Numbered from the stretch's first letter, positions 1 to 9,518 are shown. The stretch is DNA of 64,000 nucleotides from Maribacter caenipelagi (GCF_004364175.1 NZ_SNZW01000018.1:169912-233911), one strand, 5' to 3'. Notes: generated by a model not told the origin, from the sequence alone. Program-made: numbers and translations.

Positions 1-1151
1 TAATCGCACAAGCGTTCGGTAAAGTTGGTAAAGAAGGTGTAATTACTGTTGAAGAAGCTAAAGGAACAGATACGTATGTTGATGTTGTTGAAGGTATGCA
101 GTTCGATAGAGGTTACCTTTCTCCTTATTTCGTTACCGATTCTGAAAAGATGGTTTCTGAACTAGAGAGCCCATATATCTTATTGTTCGATAAGAAAATC
201 TCTTCAATGAAAGATTTACTTCCTGTATTAGAGCCTGTTGCTCAATCGGGCAAGCCTTTATTGATTATCGCTGAAGATGTTGATGGTGAAGCATTGGCTA
301 CATTGGTGGTAAACAAATTAAGAGGTTCTTTAAAAATTGCTGCTGTTAAAGCTCCAGGTTTTGGTGATCGTAGAAAAGCAATGTTAGAAGATATCGCAAT
401 CTTAACAGGTGGTACTGTTATTTCTGAAGAAAGAGGTTTCTCTTTAGACAATACTACGCTAGACATGTTAGGTACTTGTGAAAAAGTACAAATCGACAAA
501 GACAATACAACTATCGTTAATGGTGGCGGTGTTGCAAAAGATATTAAAACTAGAGTTAACCAGATAAAATCTCAAATCGAGACAACTACATCTGATTACG
601 ATAAAGAAAAGCTTCAAGAGCGTTTAGCTAAATTGGCTGGTGGTGTTGCAGTACTTTATGTAGGTGCAGCTTCTGAAGTTGAAATGAAAGAGAAAAAAGA
701 CCGTGTTGATGATGCATTACACGCTACAAGAGCTGCCGTTGAAGAAGGTATCGTTGCTGGTGGTGGTGTTGCACTGGTAAGAGCTAAATCTGTTCTTAGC
801 AAGGTTTCTACCGAAAATGAAGATGAAGCTACAGGTTTACAAATCGTTGCCCGTGCTATCGAAGCTCCTTTAAGAACTATCGTTTCTAACGCTGGCGGTG
901 AAGGTTCTGTAGTTATCGCTAAAATACTTGAAGGTAAAGGCGATTTCGGATACGATGCTAAATCTGAGAAGTATGTTGAAATGACAAAAGCAGGTATTAT
1001 CGATCCTAAGAAAGTAACGAGAGTAGCACTAGAGAACGCTGCTTCTGTTGCAGGTATGATCTTAACTACCGAATGTGCTTTAACCGACATTAAAGAAGAT
1101 GCTCCTGCTATGCCTCCTATGGGCGGCGGCGGTATGCCAGGCATGATGTAG
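1..1151 (+). CDS. groL: Chaperonin GroEL (60 kDa), 3' part only
   Basis: The reading frame is open from base 3 and the 5' part lies outside the window, so about 382 C-terminal residues are present. GroEL forms the double-ring cytosolic folding chamber that works with GroES and ATP. Visible family signatures include [13 protein letters not shown] at the left edge, [16 protein letters not shown], the apical-domain stretch [35 protein letters not shown], and the Gly/Met-rich tail ending GGGGMPGMM. The tail is complete and the gene is followed at once by a strong terminator, so it is the last gene of its transcript. groES would be expected just upstream, outside the window. Confidence 0.98.
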   Translation, partial: IAQAFGKVGKEGVITVEEAKGTDTYVDVVEGMQFDRGYLSPYFVTDSEKMVSELESPYILLFDKKISSMKDLLPVLEPVAQSGKPLLIIAEDVDGEALATLVVNKLRGSLKIAAVKAPGFGDRRKAMLEDIAILTGGTVISEERGFSLDNTTLDMLGTCEKVQIDKDNTTIVNGGGVAKDIKTRVNQIKSQIETTTSDYDKEKLQERLAKLAGGVAVLYVGAASEVEMKEKKDRVDDALHATRAAVEEGIVAGGGVALVRAKSVLSKVSTENEDEATGLQIVARAIEAPLRTIVSNAGGEGSVVIAKILEGKGDFGYDAKSEKYVEMTKAGIIDPKKVTRVALENAASVAGMILTTECALTDIKEDAPAMPPMGGGGMPGMM

Positions 1152-1204
1152 TGGCGAGCCGCGACAGGCAATTATTAGCTTGTTTGCGGAAATACATTAA
1201 ATTT

Positions 1205-1242
1205 AAAGCTGCACTTGAAATTTTCAAGTGCAGCTTTTTTTT
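1205..1242 (+). terminator. Rho-independent terminator of groL
   Basis: A 16-bp perfect inverted repeat (1205-1220 with 1222-1237; core GCTGCACTTGAAA) is followed by a T run. It lies 54 bases after the groL stop codon and is a textbook intrinsic terminator on the plus strand. Confidence 0.9.
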
Positions 1243-1255
1243 ATACGTATCCCAA

Positions 1256-1294
1256 CAAAAAAACCACCTTCTTTATTTACAGAAGGTGGTTTTA
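1256..1294 (-). terminator. Terminator for the minus-strand basic mini-protein
   Basis: A 12-bp inverted repeat (1261-1272 with 1281-1292; AAACCACCTTCT / AGAAGGTGGTTT) has an A run on its left side, which is a T run when read on the minus strand. It sits 40 bases beyond the stop codon of the small minus-strand ORF at 1334-1432. That placement supports the ORF being transcribed. The flanking T run on the plus strand is short. Confidence 0.75.
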
Positions 1295-1333
1295 TCGTCC
1301 AAATGGTATTGCCTTCTAAAGGCAATTACTTGA

Positions 1334-1432
1334 CTACTTCTTTTTAGGAGCAGCTTTCGGAGCAGCCTTTTTTCCAGCTTTTGCCGGAGAAGGTTTTGCA
1401 GCTGGTTTCCCTGCTGATTTTGCTTGTGCCAT
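1334..1432 (-). CDS. Lys/Ala/Pro-rich basic mini-protein (histone H1-tail-like), 32 aa
   Basis: This small ORF starts at ATG 1432-1430 and stops at TAG 1336-1334. It encodes 32 residues made almost only of Ala, Lys, Pro, Gly and Ser: it begins MAQAKSAGKPAAKPS and ends KKAAPKAAPKKK. There are about ten lysines and no acidic residue. The composition is that of histone H1 C-terminal tails and of bacterial H1-like nucleoid proteins, so nucleic-acid binding is a reasonable inference; no fold can be assigned. Support for a real gene is the dedicated minus-strand terminator 40 bases downstream, its isolation between two terminators, and lack of overlap with other genes. It could instead be a low-complexity chance ORF, but the terminator argues against that. 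Confidence 0.65.
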   Translation of the reverse strand: MAQAKSAGKPAAKPSPAKAGKKAAPKAAPKKK

Positions 1433-1552
1433 TGTTATAGAATTTAAAATAAATCTATAGCTAATGTATTTCAGATTTTGATTCGTGATAATCTCGTTGG
1501 CAAAAAATTAACTAAAATTTTTTAACCGATTTTCAACTCGAAACTACAACCG

Positions 1553-1578
1553 AATAAAAGCAGCTATTACTGCTTATT
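1553..1578 (-). terminator. Possible terminator of the copper operon
   Basis: On the minus strand AAGCAG-TAATAG-CTGCTT (1575-1570 with 1563-1558) is followed by a T-rich TTATT. The stem overlaps the stop codon of the last gene of the operon. It is short, with 6 bp plus A-T extension. Confidence 0.4.
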
Positions 1579-1935
1579 TTCATGATGTTGTCCGTCATCA
1601 GAATTATCTTCTCTGTATAAACAACAAGGGTGAACACTATTATAAGCTTCATCTGTTGCCTTCAATTCTTTGGTGTCATGACCTACCGCAACTATTGCTG
1701 TTTTAATCTTCATTGCATCGGTTTTACGCTCATCCATAATTACAGCTAATTGATGTGTAGGTATATCCCAATTTGCATACTTTACCCCCTTGACATTTAA
1801 AGCAGCCTCTTCTATACGCTCTTTACACATGGCACACCTACCATTAACGTCAAAAGTCATTTTCTTGTTCTTGTCTTGCGCATATGTTACAACTGCTATA
1901 AGCATCATTGCTATTGATAAAATCGTTGTTTTCAT
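1567..1935 (-). CDS. Exported single-HMA-domain metal-binding protein with C-terminal CC motif
   Basis: The 122-aa protein has an N-terminal signal peptide (MKTTILSIAMMLIAVVTYAQ) and one heavy-metal-associated fold carrying the metal ligand pair GRCAMCKERIE, so it probably binds Cu(I) in the periplasm. After the HMA domain comes GHDTKELKATDEAYNSVHPCCLY, with a vicinal Cys pair, and then a His/Asp-rich tail. The same arrangement (GHDTK...CC-x-Y) occurs in the larger protein at 7617-8249 of this operon. It is the last gene of the minus-strand copper operon, 21 bases after the TonB receptor. The metal is inferred from the CopA neighbour and was not read directly. Confidence 0.85.
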   Translation of the reverse strand: MKTTILSIAMMLIAVVTYAQDKNKKMTFDVNGRCAMCKERIEEAALNVKGVKYANWDIPTHQLAVIMDERKTDAMKIKTAIVAVGHDTKELKATDEAYNSVHPCCLYREDNSDDGQHHENKQ

Positions 1936-1956
1936 TCTTAGTATATTAATTGTTTG

Positions 1957-4221
1957 TTATTGAATTTTAAATCTGAATCCGCCATAAAACATTCTTCCCA
2001 TAATTGGTGCGAACACTATAGTAGTATCAAAATTTGGACCAAAAGAATTATCAGCCCCCAATACCGGATTGGCTTGCTGTTCTCCTGTTAAATTTTCACT
2101 ACCTATATACAGCTCAAAATTCTTCGAGAACACCTTGGTTATTTGAGCGTTCATAAGATTATATGGAAAGGAATAATCTCCTAATTGATACTCAACAGGA
2201 TTGCTACTTGTATCTGGTAGTCGTTGCTCACCCATACTGTGCAGGGTGTAATCAAACTTCCACTGTGCTCCATTCTCCTTCGCTTCCGTTTCATATCCTA
2301 GGTTAATAAAAAAGCGATTTTGAGCCAATAACGGCTTTTGAAGGTTTCCTGTTCTGTAATCTGTTGATACATCATAAAACTTATATGAAGTTCTAAAACT
2401 TAAACGGGTTAAAAGCTCGTAATTCAATTCTATCTGAAAACTCTTGGCACTACTATTTCCATCTAAATTATAAAAAGAAACCTCTTGCGGATTTTCCCAA
2501 TCTACTACAATCTGATTTTTAAAATCAGTAATGTAATAATCAAATGAAATATCTCCTTTTTTATTTAAAAAATTGAATCCCTGTAAAAAGCTTACTCCAT
2601 AATTCCAAGCATCTTCTGGATTTAAACCATATACACTACCACCAGTATCTTCAATATTAATTTGCCTTGCAGATGCAAACAACTGCTGATTCTCAGCAAA
2701 AATATTTGCAGCTCGTTTACCTCTACCAAACGATCCTCTTAAACTTCCTTTTTCCCAAGGGGTATATCTAATATGAAATCTAGGCGTTACAAAAGTTCCC
2801 AATCTATTATGATTGTCTACACGTAACCCTGCGGTTAAACTCACTTTCTCCAAGTTCTCATAACTATATTCTAAAAAAGCCCCTACAGAGGTGTCTTCTC
2901 TTGAATAATCTGTAGCCGTCACCATTTCATCATAACCATCATAAGCGAAGGTTATACCGGTCTTAAACTTATTTCTGGTATCACCAATAATGGAATTAAA
3001 TAACAGGTTGCTATAGATACTTTCATGATTGATATCATACGTTCTTAAACCAAAATATGAATCTTGTTTATGAAAACTATATGAAGTTTGAAATCCGAAG
3101 CTTTGAAATGGAAGCTCTGGATAAACATAGCCTAGTTTTAATGACGTATCAAACCTGCGAGTATTAATTTCACTTCCCCATACCTCGGCTCCGCCCAGTA
3201 ATCTATTACTACCATCAACTCTATCTGTAGCCGGATTAAAATCTACTTGTCCAACTTGCTTTTCATCATTTAAAAAACGGACATTAAAGAAACTGACAAA
3301 TCCTTTTACCGCATCTTGATATTGCCAACGGTTCATCACATTTATTTGCTCTCCTAATGGCGCATCTAAAAACCCATCTTTATTATTATCTTCTTTTTGA
3401 CTTCTGGTATTTCCATGTATATACAACCCTGTACTCCATTTGTCCGTCAACTTTCTATTAAAGTGGGTATTCAGTTCATAACGACCATTCTGGTTGGCAT
3501 AGCCGTTCACAAAAATTGCATTATCCGTCAAAGGTTTCACCAACTCTGTATTTATTTGTCCTGATATACTTTCGTAACCATTAACCACACTACCTGCACC
3601 TTTGGTTATTTGAATACTCTCTATCCAAGTACCCGGTGTAAATGTTAATCCGTATGCCTGTGAAGCGCCGCGAACCATAGGTATATTTTCTTGGGTAATC
3701 AATAAATACGGACTCGTTAAACCTAACATCTGTATTTGTTTGGTACCGGTTAATCCGTCAGATAGATTTACATCAATAGAAGGATTGGTCTCAAAGCTCT
3801 CAGCCAAATTACAACAAGCAGCCTTCAACAATTCTGCACTATTTACCGTGATAACATTCTGTGGACTGAAATACGTTTTCTGTATTGCATCTCGCTCTTG
3901 TTGTACCACAACCTCATCTAATTCATTAGATGGTTTTAAAATTACCCGAATTGTCTTTGGTTCATTTATAGTTAATGTATCAGTTTCAAAACCCACATAA
4001 CTAATTATCAATTTATTAAATTCCTTTTTAAACGGAATTGAAAATTTACCGTCAAAATCTGTCACGACTCCCGTTTGGGAATCTTGCCAGTACACATTTG
4101 CTCCAGATAGACTTAAGGCATTAGCGCCCTCAGAATCTAAAACTACCCCTTCTACTTTCTCTTGCGAAGAAGCCAGCCCAGATAGCAAAGTCATTAATAT
4201 TATGATGATATATTTATTCAT
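1957..4221 (-). CDS. TonB-dependent outer-membrane receptor, copper-operon associated
   Basis: The 754-aa protein has a signal peptide, a carboxypeptidase-D-like regulatory beta-sandwich (about residues 22-105, VEGVVLDSEGANALSLSGANV), a plug domain and a 22-strand-type barrel ending in the aromatic FYGGFRFKIQ. TonB receptors bind scarce ligands and move them across the outer membrane with TonB/ExbBD energy. The plug begins unusually with ELLKAACCNLAESFETNPSIDV, which contains a vicinal Cys pair. The gene lies 20 bases downstream of the P-type copper ATPase gene and before an HMA protein. This suggests a metal or metallophore ligand, but whether it imports copper or serves another role in homeostasis cannot be read from the sequence. 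Confidence 0.9.
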   Translation of the reverse strand: MNKYIIIILMTLLSGLASSQEKVEGVVLDSEGANALSLSGANVYWQDSQTGVVTDFDGKFSIPFKKEFNKLIISYVGFETDTLTINEPKTIRVILKPSNELDEVVVQQERDAIQKTYFSPQNVITVNSAELLKAACCNLAESFETNPSIDVNLSDGLTGTKQIQMLGLTSPYLLITQENIPMVRGASQAYGLTFTPGTWIESIQITKGAGSVVNGYESISGQINTELVKPLTDNAIFVNGYANQNGRYELNTHFNRKLTDKWSTGLYIHGNTRSQKEDNNKDGFLDAPLGEQINVMNRWQYQDAVKGFVSFFNVRFLNDEKQVGQVDFNPATDRVDGSNRLLGGAEVWGSEINTRRFDTSLKLGYVYPELPFQSFGFQTSYSFHKQDSYFGLRTYDINHESIYSNLLFNSIIGDTRNKFKTGITFAYDGYDEMVTATDYSREDTSVGAFLEYSYENLEKVSLTAGLRVDNHNRLGTFVTPRFHIRYTPWEKGSLRGSFGRGKRAANIFAENQQLFASARQINIEDTGGSVYGLNPEDAWNYGVSFLQGFNFLNKKGDISFDYYITDFKNQIVVDWENPQEVSFYNLDGNSSAKSFQIELNYELLTRLSFRTSYKFYDVSTDYRTGNLQKPLLAQNRFFINLGYETEAKENGAQWKFDYTLHSMGEQRLPDTSSNPVEYQLGDYSFPYNLMNAQITKVFSKNFELYIGSENLTGEQQANPVLGADNSFGPNFDTTIVFAPIMGRMFYGGFRFKIQ

Positions 4222-4241
4222 TAATTTTTTATTCGATTTGA

Positions 4242-6734
4242 TTAATCAATTTTTGCCGCCCGTAACCGCAATGCATTTGCAATCACTGAAACAGAACTAA
4301 AACTCATAGCCAAAGCGGCAATCATAGGAGAAAGCAACAATCCGAAAAATGGATATAAAACCCCTGCAGCAACAGGGATACCAACGGTATTATAAATCAG
4401 TGCAAAAAATAAATTCTCCTTGATGTTTTTCATTACCGCCTTACTCAAGTTGTGTGCTTTTACGATACCTTGCAAATCACCTTTGACCAGCGTAATTGAC
4501 GCACTCTCAATGGCAACATCTGTACCTGTACCCATGGCAATACCTACATCACTTTTTGCCAATGCAGGTGCATCATTTATACCATCGCCGGCAACAGCTA
4601 CTTTTTTACCTTCTGACTGCAAACGTTCTACTTCTGATAGCTTGTCTTGAGGAAGCATACCCGCTTTAAAATCTGCTAAATTCAAATAATCAGCAACAGC
4701 CTTTGCCGTATCATAATTATCACCTGTTAACATGATTACCGAAATACCAGATTTCTGAAGTGCTTCAATTGTCTTTTTACTAGTCTCTTTGATTTTATCT
4801 CCTATTGCCACAAAACCTACGGCATTACCATCAATAGCTAAATATGAGACTGTTTTACCTTGCTTTTGATGCGCAGCAACGACTACTTGTAAATTTTCAG
4901 GAATAGTCACTGTAGCCTCACCCATCATTTTATCATTTCCTAAAACAACAGATTCTCCATTAATTTTACCAGAAACACCCATACCCGTGATAGAATTGAA
5001 ATCATCAACCTTTAATACATCTACACCTTGAGATGTCCCGTAATTTACGGTGGCATCTGCCAATGGGTGCTCACTTAGCTGATTTAAAGAAACGATATAC
5101 TGCAGCACTTTTTCGGTATCAATATCAGCAATGCTTCCTACTTTTTCTACTGATGGTTTCCCCTCGGTTATAGTTCCTGTTTTATCTACAATTAGGGTGT
5201 CAACTTTATCCATTCGTTCAAGCGCTTCTGCATTCTTAATCAACACACCAGATCGGGCTCCTTTACCCACACCTACCATTACTGACATCGGTGTAGCCAA
5301 ACCTAATGCGCACGGACAAGCAATAATCAAAACTGCAATGGCATTTACCAACGCATATACATAAGCGGGATTAGGACCAAAAATGACCCAAACCAAAAAG
5401 GTTACAATAGAAATTAGGACAACTGCTGGTACAAAAAAACTAGATATTTTATCTGCTAATTTTTGAATAGGTGCCTGACTACGACTAGCCTTGTTCACCA
5501 TGTCGATGATTTGCGACAAGAGCATATCTGCACCTACTTTCTCTGCAGTCATTACAAAAGAGCCCTTACCGTTAATAGTACCTGAGCTTATCGCATCGCC
5601 GACTACTTTTTGAACCGGAACGGGTTCACCAGTAATCATTGATTCATCGACCGTGCTTTCACCTTCATAAATACTTCCATCTACAGGTATTTTATCACCT
5701 GGTTTTACGCGAAGTAAATCTCCTTTTATAATCTGATCAATAGAAATGCTCTCTTCTTTACCGTCTACAATCTTAATAGCTTTATTAGGCGCCAATTTCA
5801 ACAATTCTTTTACTGCAGAATTCGTTTTACTATGTGCTCGGGCTTCTAATAGCTGACCGAAAAGTACTAGGGTTAAAATCACCGTTGCCGCTTCAAAATA
5901 AACATGCACAGTACCTTGGTCTGTTTTAAATTGTGCCGGAAAAAAATCGGGTACCAAAATGGCAAACACACTAAACAACCACGCCACGCCAGCACCAATA
6001 CCAATCAATGTAAACATATTTAAATTCCATGTTTTTACCGATCGATAGGCACGTTCAAAAAACATCCATGTTGCATAAAACACCACAGGTATCGATAATA
6101 CAAATTGCACCCAATTCCAGTATTTTAAACTCAAGATATTTTGAAGCGGATTACCAGGTATCATCTCTGACATTGCAATTAGAAAGATGGGCAATGTAAA
6201 ACCGACTGCTATTTTAAACTTATCTAGAAGTTTCTTATAACTCTTTTCTTCAGCTGAAATACCTGCTTGCTTCTGAACCAAATCCATACCACAAATAGGA
6301 CAATCACCAGGTTCATCACTAATTACCTCGGGATGCATTGGGCACGTATACTCTTGCCCTTTATTTGTTGTAGCGCTCGCCTCTTCGACCAAATCCATAC
6401 CACAAACTGGGCAATCGCCAGGTTCTTCATATGTTTTTTCTCCTTCGCAATGCATAGGGCAGTAAAAAGTACCATTACCATTCTCGACCGTCTTTGATTT
6501 TGTAGCCTCATGTACATGAGCACCGAGTTCATGGATGGAATAATGCCCACCATCAGCTATCATAGCCGCTTGTAAACTTTTTAAGGGAATTTCATTATCC
6601 ATTTCCAATACGGCTTCTGCGCTATCTAAATTTACAGTAGCACTTTTTATTCCTTTTACGGCAGCCAAGGTTTGCTCTACATGGCTTCTACACCCGTTAC
6701 AGGTCATACCCATAATGGTATATGTATGTTTCAT
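4242..6734 (-). CDS. copA: P1B-type copper-transporting ATPase (CopA-like) with three N-terminal metal sites
   Basis: The 830-aa inner-membrane pump exports Cu(I) from the cytosol at the cost of ATP. In order: an HMA domain ([10 protein letters not shown], Cys12 and Cys15); two short heavy-metal-binding modules at about residues 91-115 and 130-152 (YCPMHCEG...[10 protein letters not shown] and [10 protein letters not shown]...[10 protein letters not shown]); six-plus membrane helices with the CPC metal site in [12 protein letters not shown]; the actuator TGEP; the phosphorylation site DKTGTITEG; and the [10 protein letters not shown] hinge. CPC plus the HMA Cys pair points to Cu(I)/Ag(I) rather than Zn/Cd. 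The gene is central in the minus-strand metal operon, with no metal-responsive regulator beside it. Confidence 0.95.
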   Translation of the reverse strand: MKHTYTIMGMTCNGCRSHVEQTLAAVKGIKSATVNLDSAEAVLEMDNEIPLKSLQAAMIADGGHYSIHELGAHVHEATKSKTVENGNGTFYCPMHCEGEKTYEEPGDCPVCGMDLVEEASATTNKGQEYTCPMHPEVISDEPGDCPICGMDLVQKQAGISAEEKSYKKLLDKFKIAVGFTLPIFLIAMSEMIPGNPLQNILSLKYWNWVQFVLSIPVVFYATWMFFERAYRSVKTWNLNMFTLIGIGAGVAWLFSVFAILVPDFFPAQFKTDQGTVHVYFEAATVILTLVLFGQLLEARAHSKTNSAVKELLKLAPNKAIKIVDGKEESISIDQIIKGDLLRVKPGDKIPVDGSIYEGESTVDESMITGEPVPVQKVVGDAISSGTINGKGSFVMTAEKVGADMLLSQIIDMVNKASRSQAPIQKLADKISSFFVPAVVLISIVTFLVWVIFGPNPAYVYALVNAIAVLIIACPCALGLATPMSVMVGVGKGARSGVLIKNAEALERMDKVDTLIVDKTGTITEGKPSVEKVGSIADIDTEKVLQYIVSLNQLSEHPLADATVNYGTSQGVDVLKVDDFNSITGMGVSGKINGESVVLGNDKMMGEATVTIPENLQVVVAAHQKQGKTVSYLAIDGNAVGFVAIGDKIKETSKKTIEALQKSGISVIMLTGDNYDTAKAVADYLNLADFKAGMLPQDKLSEVERLQSEGKKVAVAGDGINDAPALAKSDVGIAMGTGTDVAIESASITLVKGDLQGIVKAHNLSKAVMKNIKENLFFALIYNTVGIPVAAGVLYPFFGLLLSPMIAALAMSFSSVSVIANALRLRAAKID

Positions 6735-6792
6735 ATGTTGTCTCTCATTAAATTAATCATACCTGAAAAAAGCACAGGACCAACAACTCATC

Positions 6793-7620
6793 TTACTTTT
6801 CAATAGGCTGCTTATCAAAAACATTAAGTTTTCCATTTCTGTAGTTGATCACATATAGCTTCTTATCTTTCAACATCATATCCGTAGGTTTTTCTATCTG
6901 ATCTCTTAAGACTTGTAATAATTTACCTGCTTTATCAAAAACCAATACACGGTCGTTTTCAAAATCAGTGACGAATACTTCTTTCTCAGCAACAAAAATT
7001 CCTGTTGCCGCATTCATTTTTTCATCTTGCCCCATCATTTGAACAAAGCCCCCTTTTTTATCAAATACCTGAACACGATTATTATAAGCGTCGGCCACCC
7101 AAATTTTATCGTTTGTGATTTGAACATCGGTAGGGTAGTAAAACTCCCCTTGCGCTTTCCCTTCTTTACCAAATGAAATCCAATTTACACCATCAAAATA
7201 GAGAATACGGTTATTATAAAAATCTGCAATGGCACGTTCATTATTAAAAACGGAAACTCCCGCGGGGGCATCTAAAGAATCGGTAAGTTGCATTACAAAT
7301 CTCCCTTTTTTATCAACGGTTTCAACCACATCTTTTCCGTACTGTGGAATAAATAGGGTTTCCTCAATTGCATCAATATGCATGGGCCGATCCAGCGAAT
7401 CAATCGTTTCTGTGATTTGGCCTTCCTTATCAATTTTAACCAAACGGTTATGATCGCCATCAGAAAGCCAGATAGCACCATTCACTTGAGATAAGCCAAT
7501 TGGATTCACCCCATCCAACTGAATGGTTTTGGATAACACCCATTCTTTAGGAACAATTTCTTTTTCTTTACAAGCCGATGCAAAGACTAAACCGATCAAT
7601 ATAATTATACTTTGCCTCAT
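6793..7620 (-). CDS. NHL-repeat lipoprotein in the copper operon
   Basis: The 275-aa protein has a lipoprotein signal (MRQSIIILIGLVFASAC, Cys17) and a body of repeated NHL/SMP-30-like beta-propeller blades: VADAYNNRVQVFDKKGGFV, VTDFENDRVLVFDKAGKLL, VINYRNGKLNVFDK and similar. NHL propellers are binding or scaffold modules; no catalytic residues are evident. Its start overlaps the end of the double-HMA gene by 4 bases (ATGA type), so the two are translationally coupled. This suggests a periplasmic or outer-membrane partner of the copper proteins. The ligand is unknown. Confidence 0.85.
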   Translation of the reverse strand: MRQSIIILIGLVFASACKEKEIVPKEWVLSKTIQLDGVNPIGLSQVNGAIWLSDGDHNRLVKIDKEGQITETIDSLDRPMHIDAIEETLFIPQYGKDVVETVDKKGRFVMQLTDSLDAPAGVSVFNNERAIADFYNNRILYFDGVNWISFGKEGKAQGEFYYPTDVQITNDKIWVADAYNNRVQVFDKKGGFVQMMGQDEKMNAATGIFVAEKEVFVTDFENDRVLVFDKAGKLLQVLRDQIEKPTDMMLKDKKLYVINYRNGKLNVFDKQPIEK

Positions 7621-8249
7621 TTTTTATAGCTTAAACGTTCGTACTTACAACAGGCCGGTAAATTTCCATAATCATCTGTATGTGCTTTGTGGTTTTTGGT
7701 GTCATGACCTGCAACCGCTACTTCCTTTTCAACATTTTCCAAGGAAGTTAATTCCGCATCAAAAGAAACCTTCATGATTTTTGTATCCTTATCCCAAGAA
7801 ACGTCAGTAACACCGTTTACCGATGCTGCCGCCTTGGTAATTCTAGCCTCGCACATGGCACAATTTCCTGCCACCATTACGTTTTTAGTTACCGCACCTT
7901 CTGTTTTTTGCATCATTGCCGCTGCCGATGATTCTTCAAATGTACCATTGGCACGCTCCACTTTAGCCGTTACTGGCGTGTACCCCGCTTTTTCAACTTG
8001 TTTTTCTACATCACCTAAGGTCAATGCTTTTTCCGCTGGATAAGAAAAACTAAAGTCGCCTGTTTCTATATCTATCTTTACATTCTTTATCCCTTTAAAT
8101 TCCTTGAACTTTTTTTCAAGTCCGTATGCACAAAAGGGACAACCTAGTCCGTCTACCTGCACCATAAACTTATCCTTACCTTCTTGCGCAGTAGCTCCAA
8201 ACACTACCGCGAACATTATTAACACCGAAACTATTATTGATTTTTTCAT
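7617..8249 (-). CDS. Exported protein with two HMA domains and C-terminal CC motif
   Basis: The 210-aa protein has a cleavable signal peptide (ends GATAQ) followed by two heavy-metal-associated domains. The first carries GLGCPFCAYGLEKKF (about residues 35-49) and the second VAGNCAMCEARITKAA (about residues 126-141). After the second comes GHDTKNHKAH and LPACCKYERLSYKK, a vicinal Cys pair shared with the 122-aa operon protein. A tandem periplasmic HMA protein would chaperone Cu(I) between the ATPase exit side and outer-membrane partners; this role is inferred from context. It overlaps the NHL gene by 4 bases and lies 18 bases downstream of the barrel gene. Confidence 0.87.
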   Translation of the reverse strand: MKKSIIVSVLIMFAVVFGATAQEGKDKFMVQVDGLGCPFCAYGLEKKFKEFKGIKNVKIDIETGDFSFSYPAEKALTLGDVEKQVEKAGYTPVTAKVERANGTFEESSAAAMMQKTEGAVTKNVMVAGNCAMCEARITKAAASVNGVTDVSWDKDTKIMKVSFDAELTSLENVEKEVAVAGHDTKNHKAHTDDYGNLPACCKYERLSYKK

Positions 8250-8267
8250 TATTGTATATTTTAATTT

Positions 8268-9038
8268 TTAAAAAGAATATCTTGAGCCTAAAAACAGGCT
8301 ATACTTTAATTTACGTCCTTCATCCAAGTCATTTACCAAAGGTACCTGAACGGCAAGATCAAAGGTTATGTTCTTTCTTGCATACTGTACCCCTTGGGCG
8401 TACAAGAGCTGATACCAATCCCTCTCAACCAACCATAAATTGGTATATTCAAAATACAGGTTAATTTGTTTATTAGGATATTGAGGTTTCAATAAGGGAA
8501 GTCCAAAACCTATTTTATGGGTCAACGCATCTAGGCTTCCATCGGGCACCCAATTATAACCCAATTCATTGCTAATACCATATTTCAATGATTCATAACC
8601 CGCAACGATACCGTAGTAACCGGCATATTTACCCGTACTTAAATCCATTACATCCAATTCTTTACCCGTAGGCAGTGTCTGTACTGTTTTGGCTACCATT
8701 CTAAAGGTCTTGCCCGTACCATCTTTTCTAAGAAACTGGTACTTTCCCATAACTTTAATATCTGCCACACTACTACCGCTTGGTCCGTTATCGACATCAT
8801 AGTTAAGGTATGGCAAATGCAACGCAACCAAGGAATTGGAGGTAGGCAGGTAATGCAACATGACCGGGACATAGGTAAAATCCCCTCTTTGTGTATGTCG
8901 TATTTCTGTCAAGGTCTTTGCAGTAAAACTACCACCGCCTAACATAATTGGTTTATCTGCAGTAATTGGAGGTCCTTGCGCCTCGCAAAATTGTATCCCA
9001 AATAGGACAATGGCTAAAAGCCAACTATTTTTTTTCAT
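8268..9038 (-). CDS. Predicted outer-membrane beta-barrel protein, copper operon
   Basis: The 256-aa protein has a signal peptide (cleavage near FCEAQG) and alternating amphipathic strands ending in an aromatic residue (FLGSRYSF), typical of outer-membrane barrels. Stretches such as LPTGKELDVMDLSTGKYAGYYGIVAGYES resemble the broad transporter-like barrel family that includes phenol-pathway MetA proteins; I make no specific family claim. There are no metal motifs apart from one Cys at the signal junction. It sits between the HYC_CC_PP gene and the double-HMA gene and probably belongs to the same transcript. Confidence 0.7.
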   Translation of the reverse strand: MKKNSWLLAIVLFGIQFCEAQGPPITADKPIMLGGGSFTAKTLTEIRHTQRGDFTYVPVMLHYLPTSNSLVALHLPYLNYDVDNGPSGSSVADIKVMGKYQFLRKDGTGKTFRMVAKTVQTLPTGKELDVMDLSTGKYAGYYGIVAGYESLKYGISNELGYNWVPDGSLDALTHKIGFGLPLLKPQYPNKQINLYFEYTNLWLVERDWYQLLYAQGVQYARKNITFDLAVQVPLVNDLDEGRKLKYSLFLGSRYSF

Positions 9039-9100
9039 GAAATATTAGATTTGATTAAAAATGTGTGTTCGCAATCAAGCGACTTAAAACAATTTTTAAA

Positions 9101-9514
9101 TCAAATCAAAAAAACTTGGTGAAGTATATTCAAATCCTCAGCCAGTATAGGCGGCGGATAGGAATCAAAATCGATATTTTCATCAGTAGTTTCCTCAAAA
9201 AAGCCAAGGTAAGAGCATGTAAAAGAGATCAGAAAAACCTGTTGTGAAAAATCAAAACTAGAAATATCATGTGTCAAATCATCTTGACCCTGTATTGTAA
9301 AAGCTTCATCATTACAGCAATGCTTATTCACTGACGGTTCATCTTCTAATAAAGACAAGCCAGCTTTCATACCACAATCTTCTGCATGATCAAACAATGC
9401 TACATCCATCACACGACCCATGCACAAATGCTTTTCAACTGTCCAAGAAATTGTAGACAGTAACAATAGCATTGCCATGAATATAGAAAACAGTTTATGT
9501 AGCAATAGTTTCAC
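9101..9514 (-). CDS. HYC_CC_PP family exported protein
   Basis: The 137-aa protein has an N-terminal hydrophobic signal followed by three spaced motifs that define the Bacteroidota HYC_CC_PP family: EKHLCMG (the HYC-like site), NKHCCND (CC) and DSYPPPI (PP). Family function is unknown to me. The Cys/His content and its position at the head of the copper operon suggest metal sensing or binding. The start codon is GTG at 9514; the first in-frame ATG is 12 residues later (9478). A -7 promoter-like box ends only 4 bases before the GTG, so the later ATG is a serious alternative. Confidence 0.75.
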   Translation of the reverse strand: MKLLLHKLFSIFMAMLLLLSTISWTVEKHLCMGRVMDVALFDHAEDCGMKAGLSLLEDEPSVNKHCCNDEAFTIQGQDDLTHDISSFDFSQQVFLISFTCSYLGFFEETTDENIDFDSYPPPILAEDLNILHQVFLI

Positions 9515-9518
9515 ATTA

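Noticed and set aside
656..1171. 171-aa minus-strand ORF opposite groL
   Set aside because: Antisense shadow of the GroEL coding region; composition mirrors the GroEL codons.
1151..1333. 60-aa plus-strand ORF after groL
   Set aside because: It runs straight through two terminator hairpins and has no domain.
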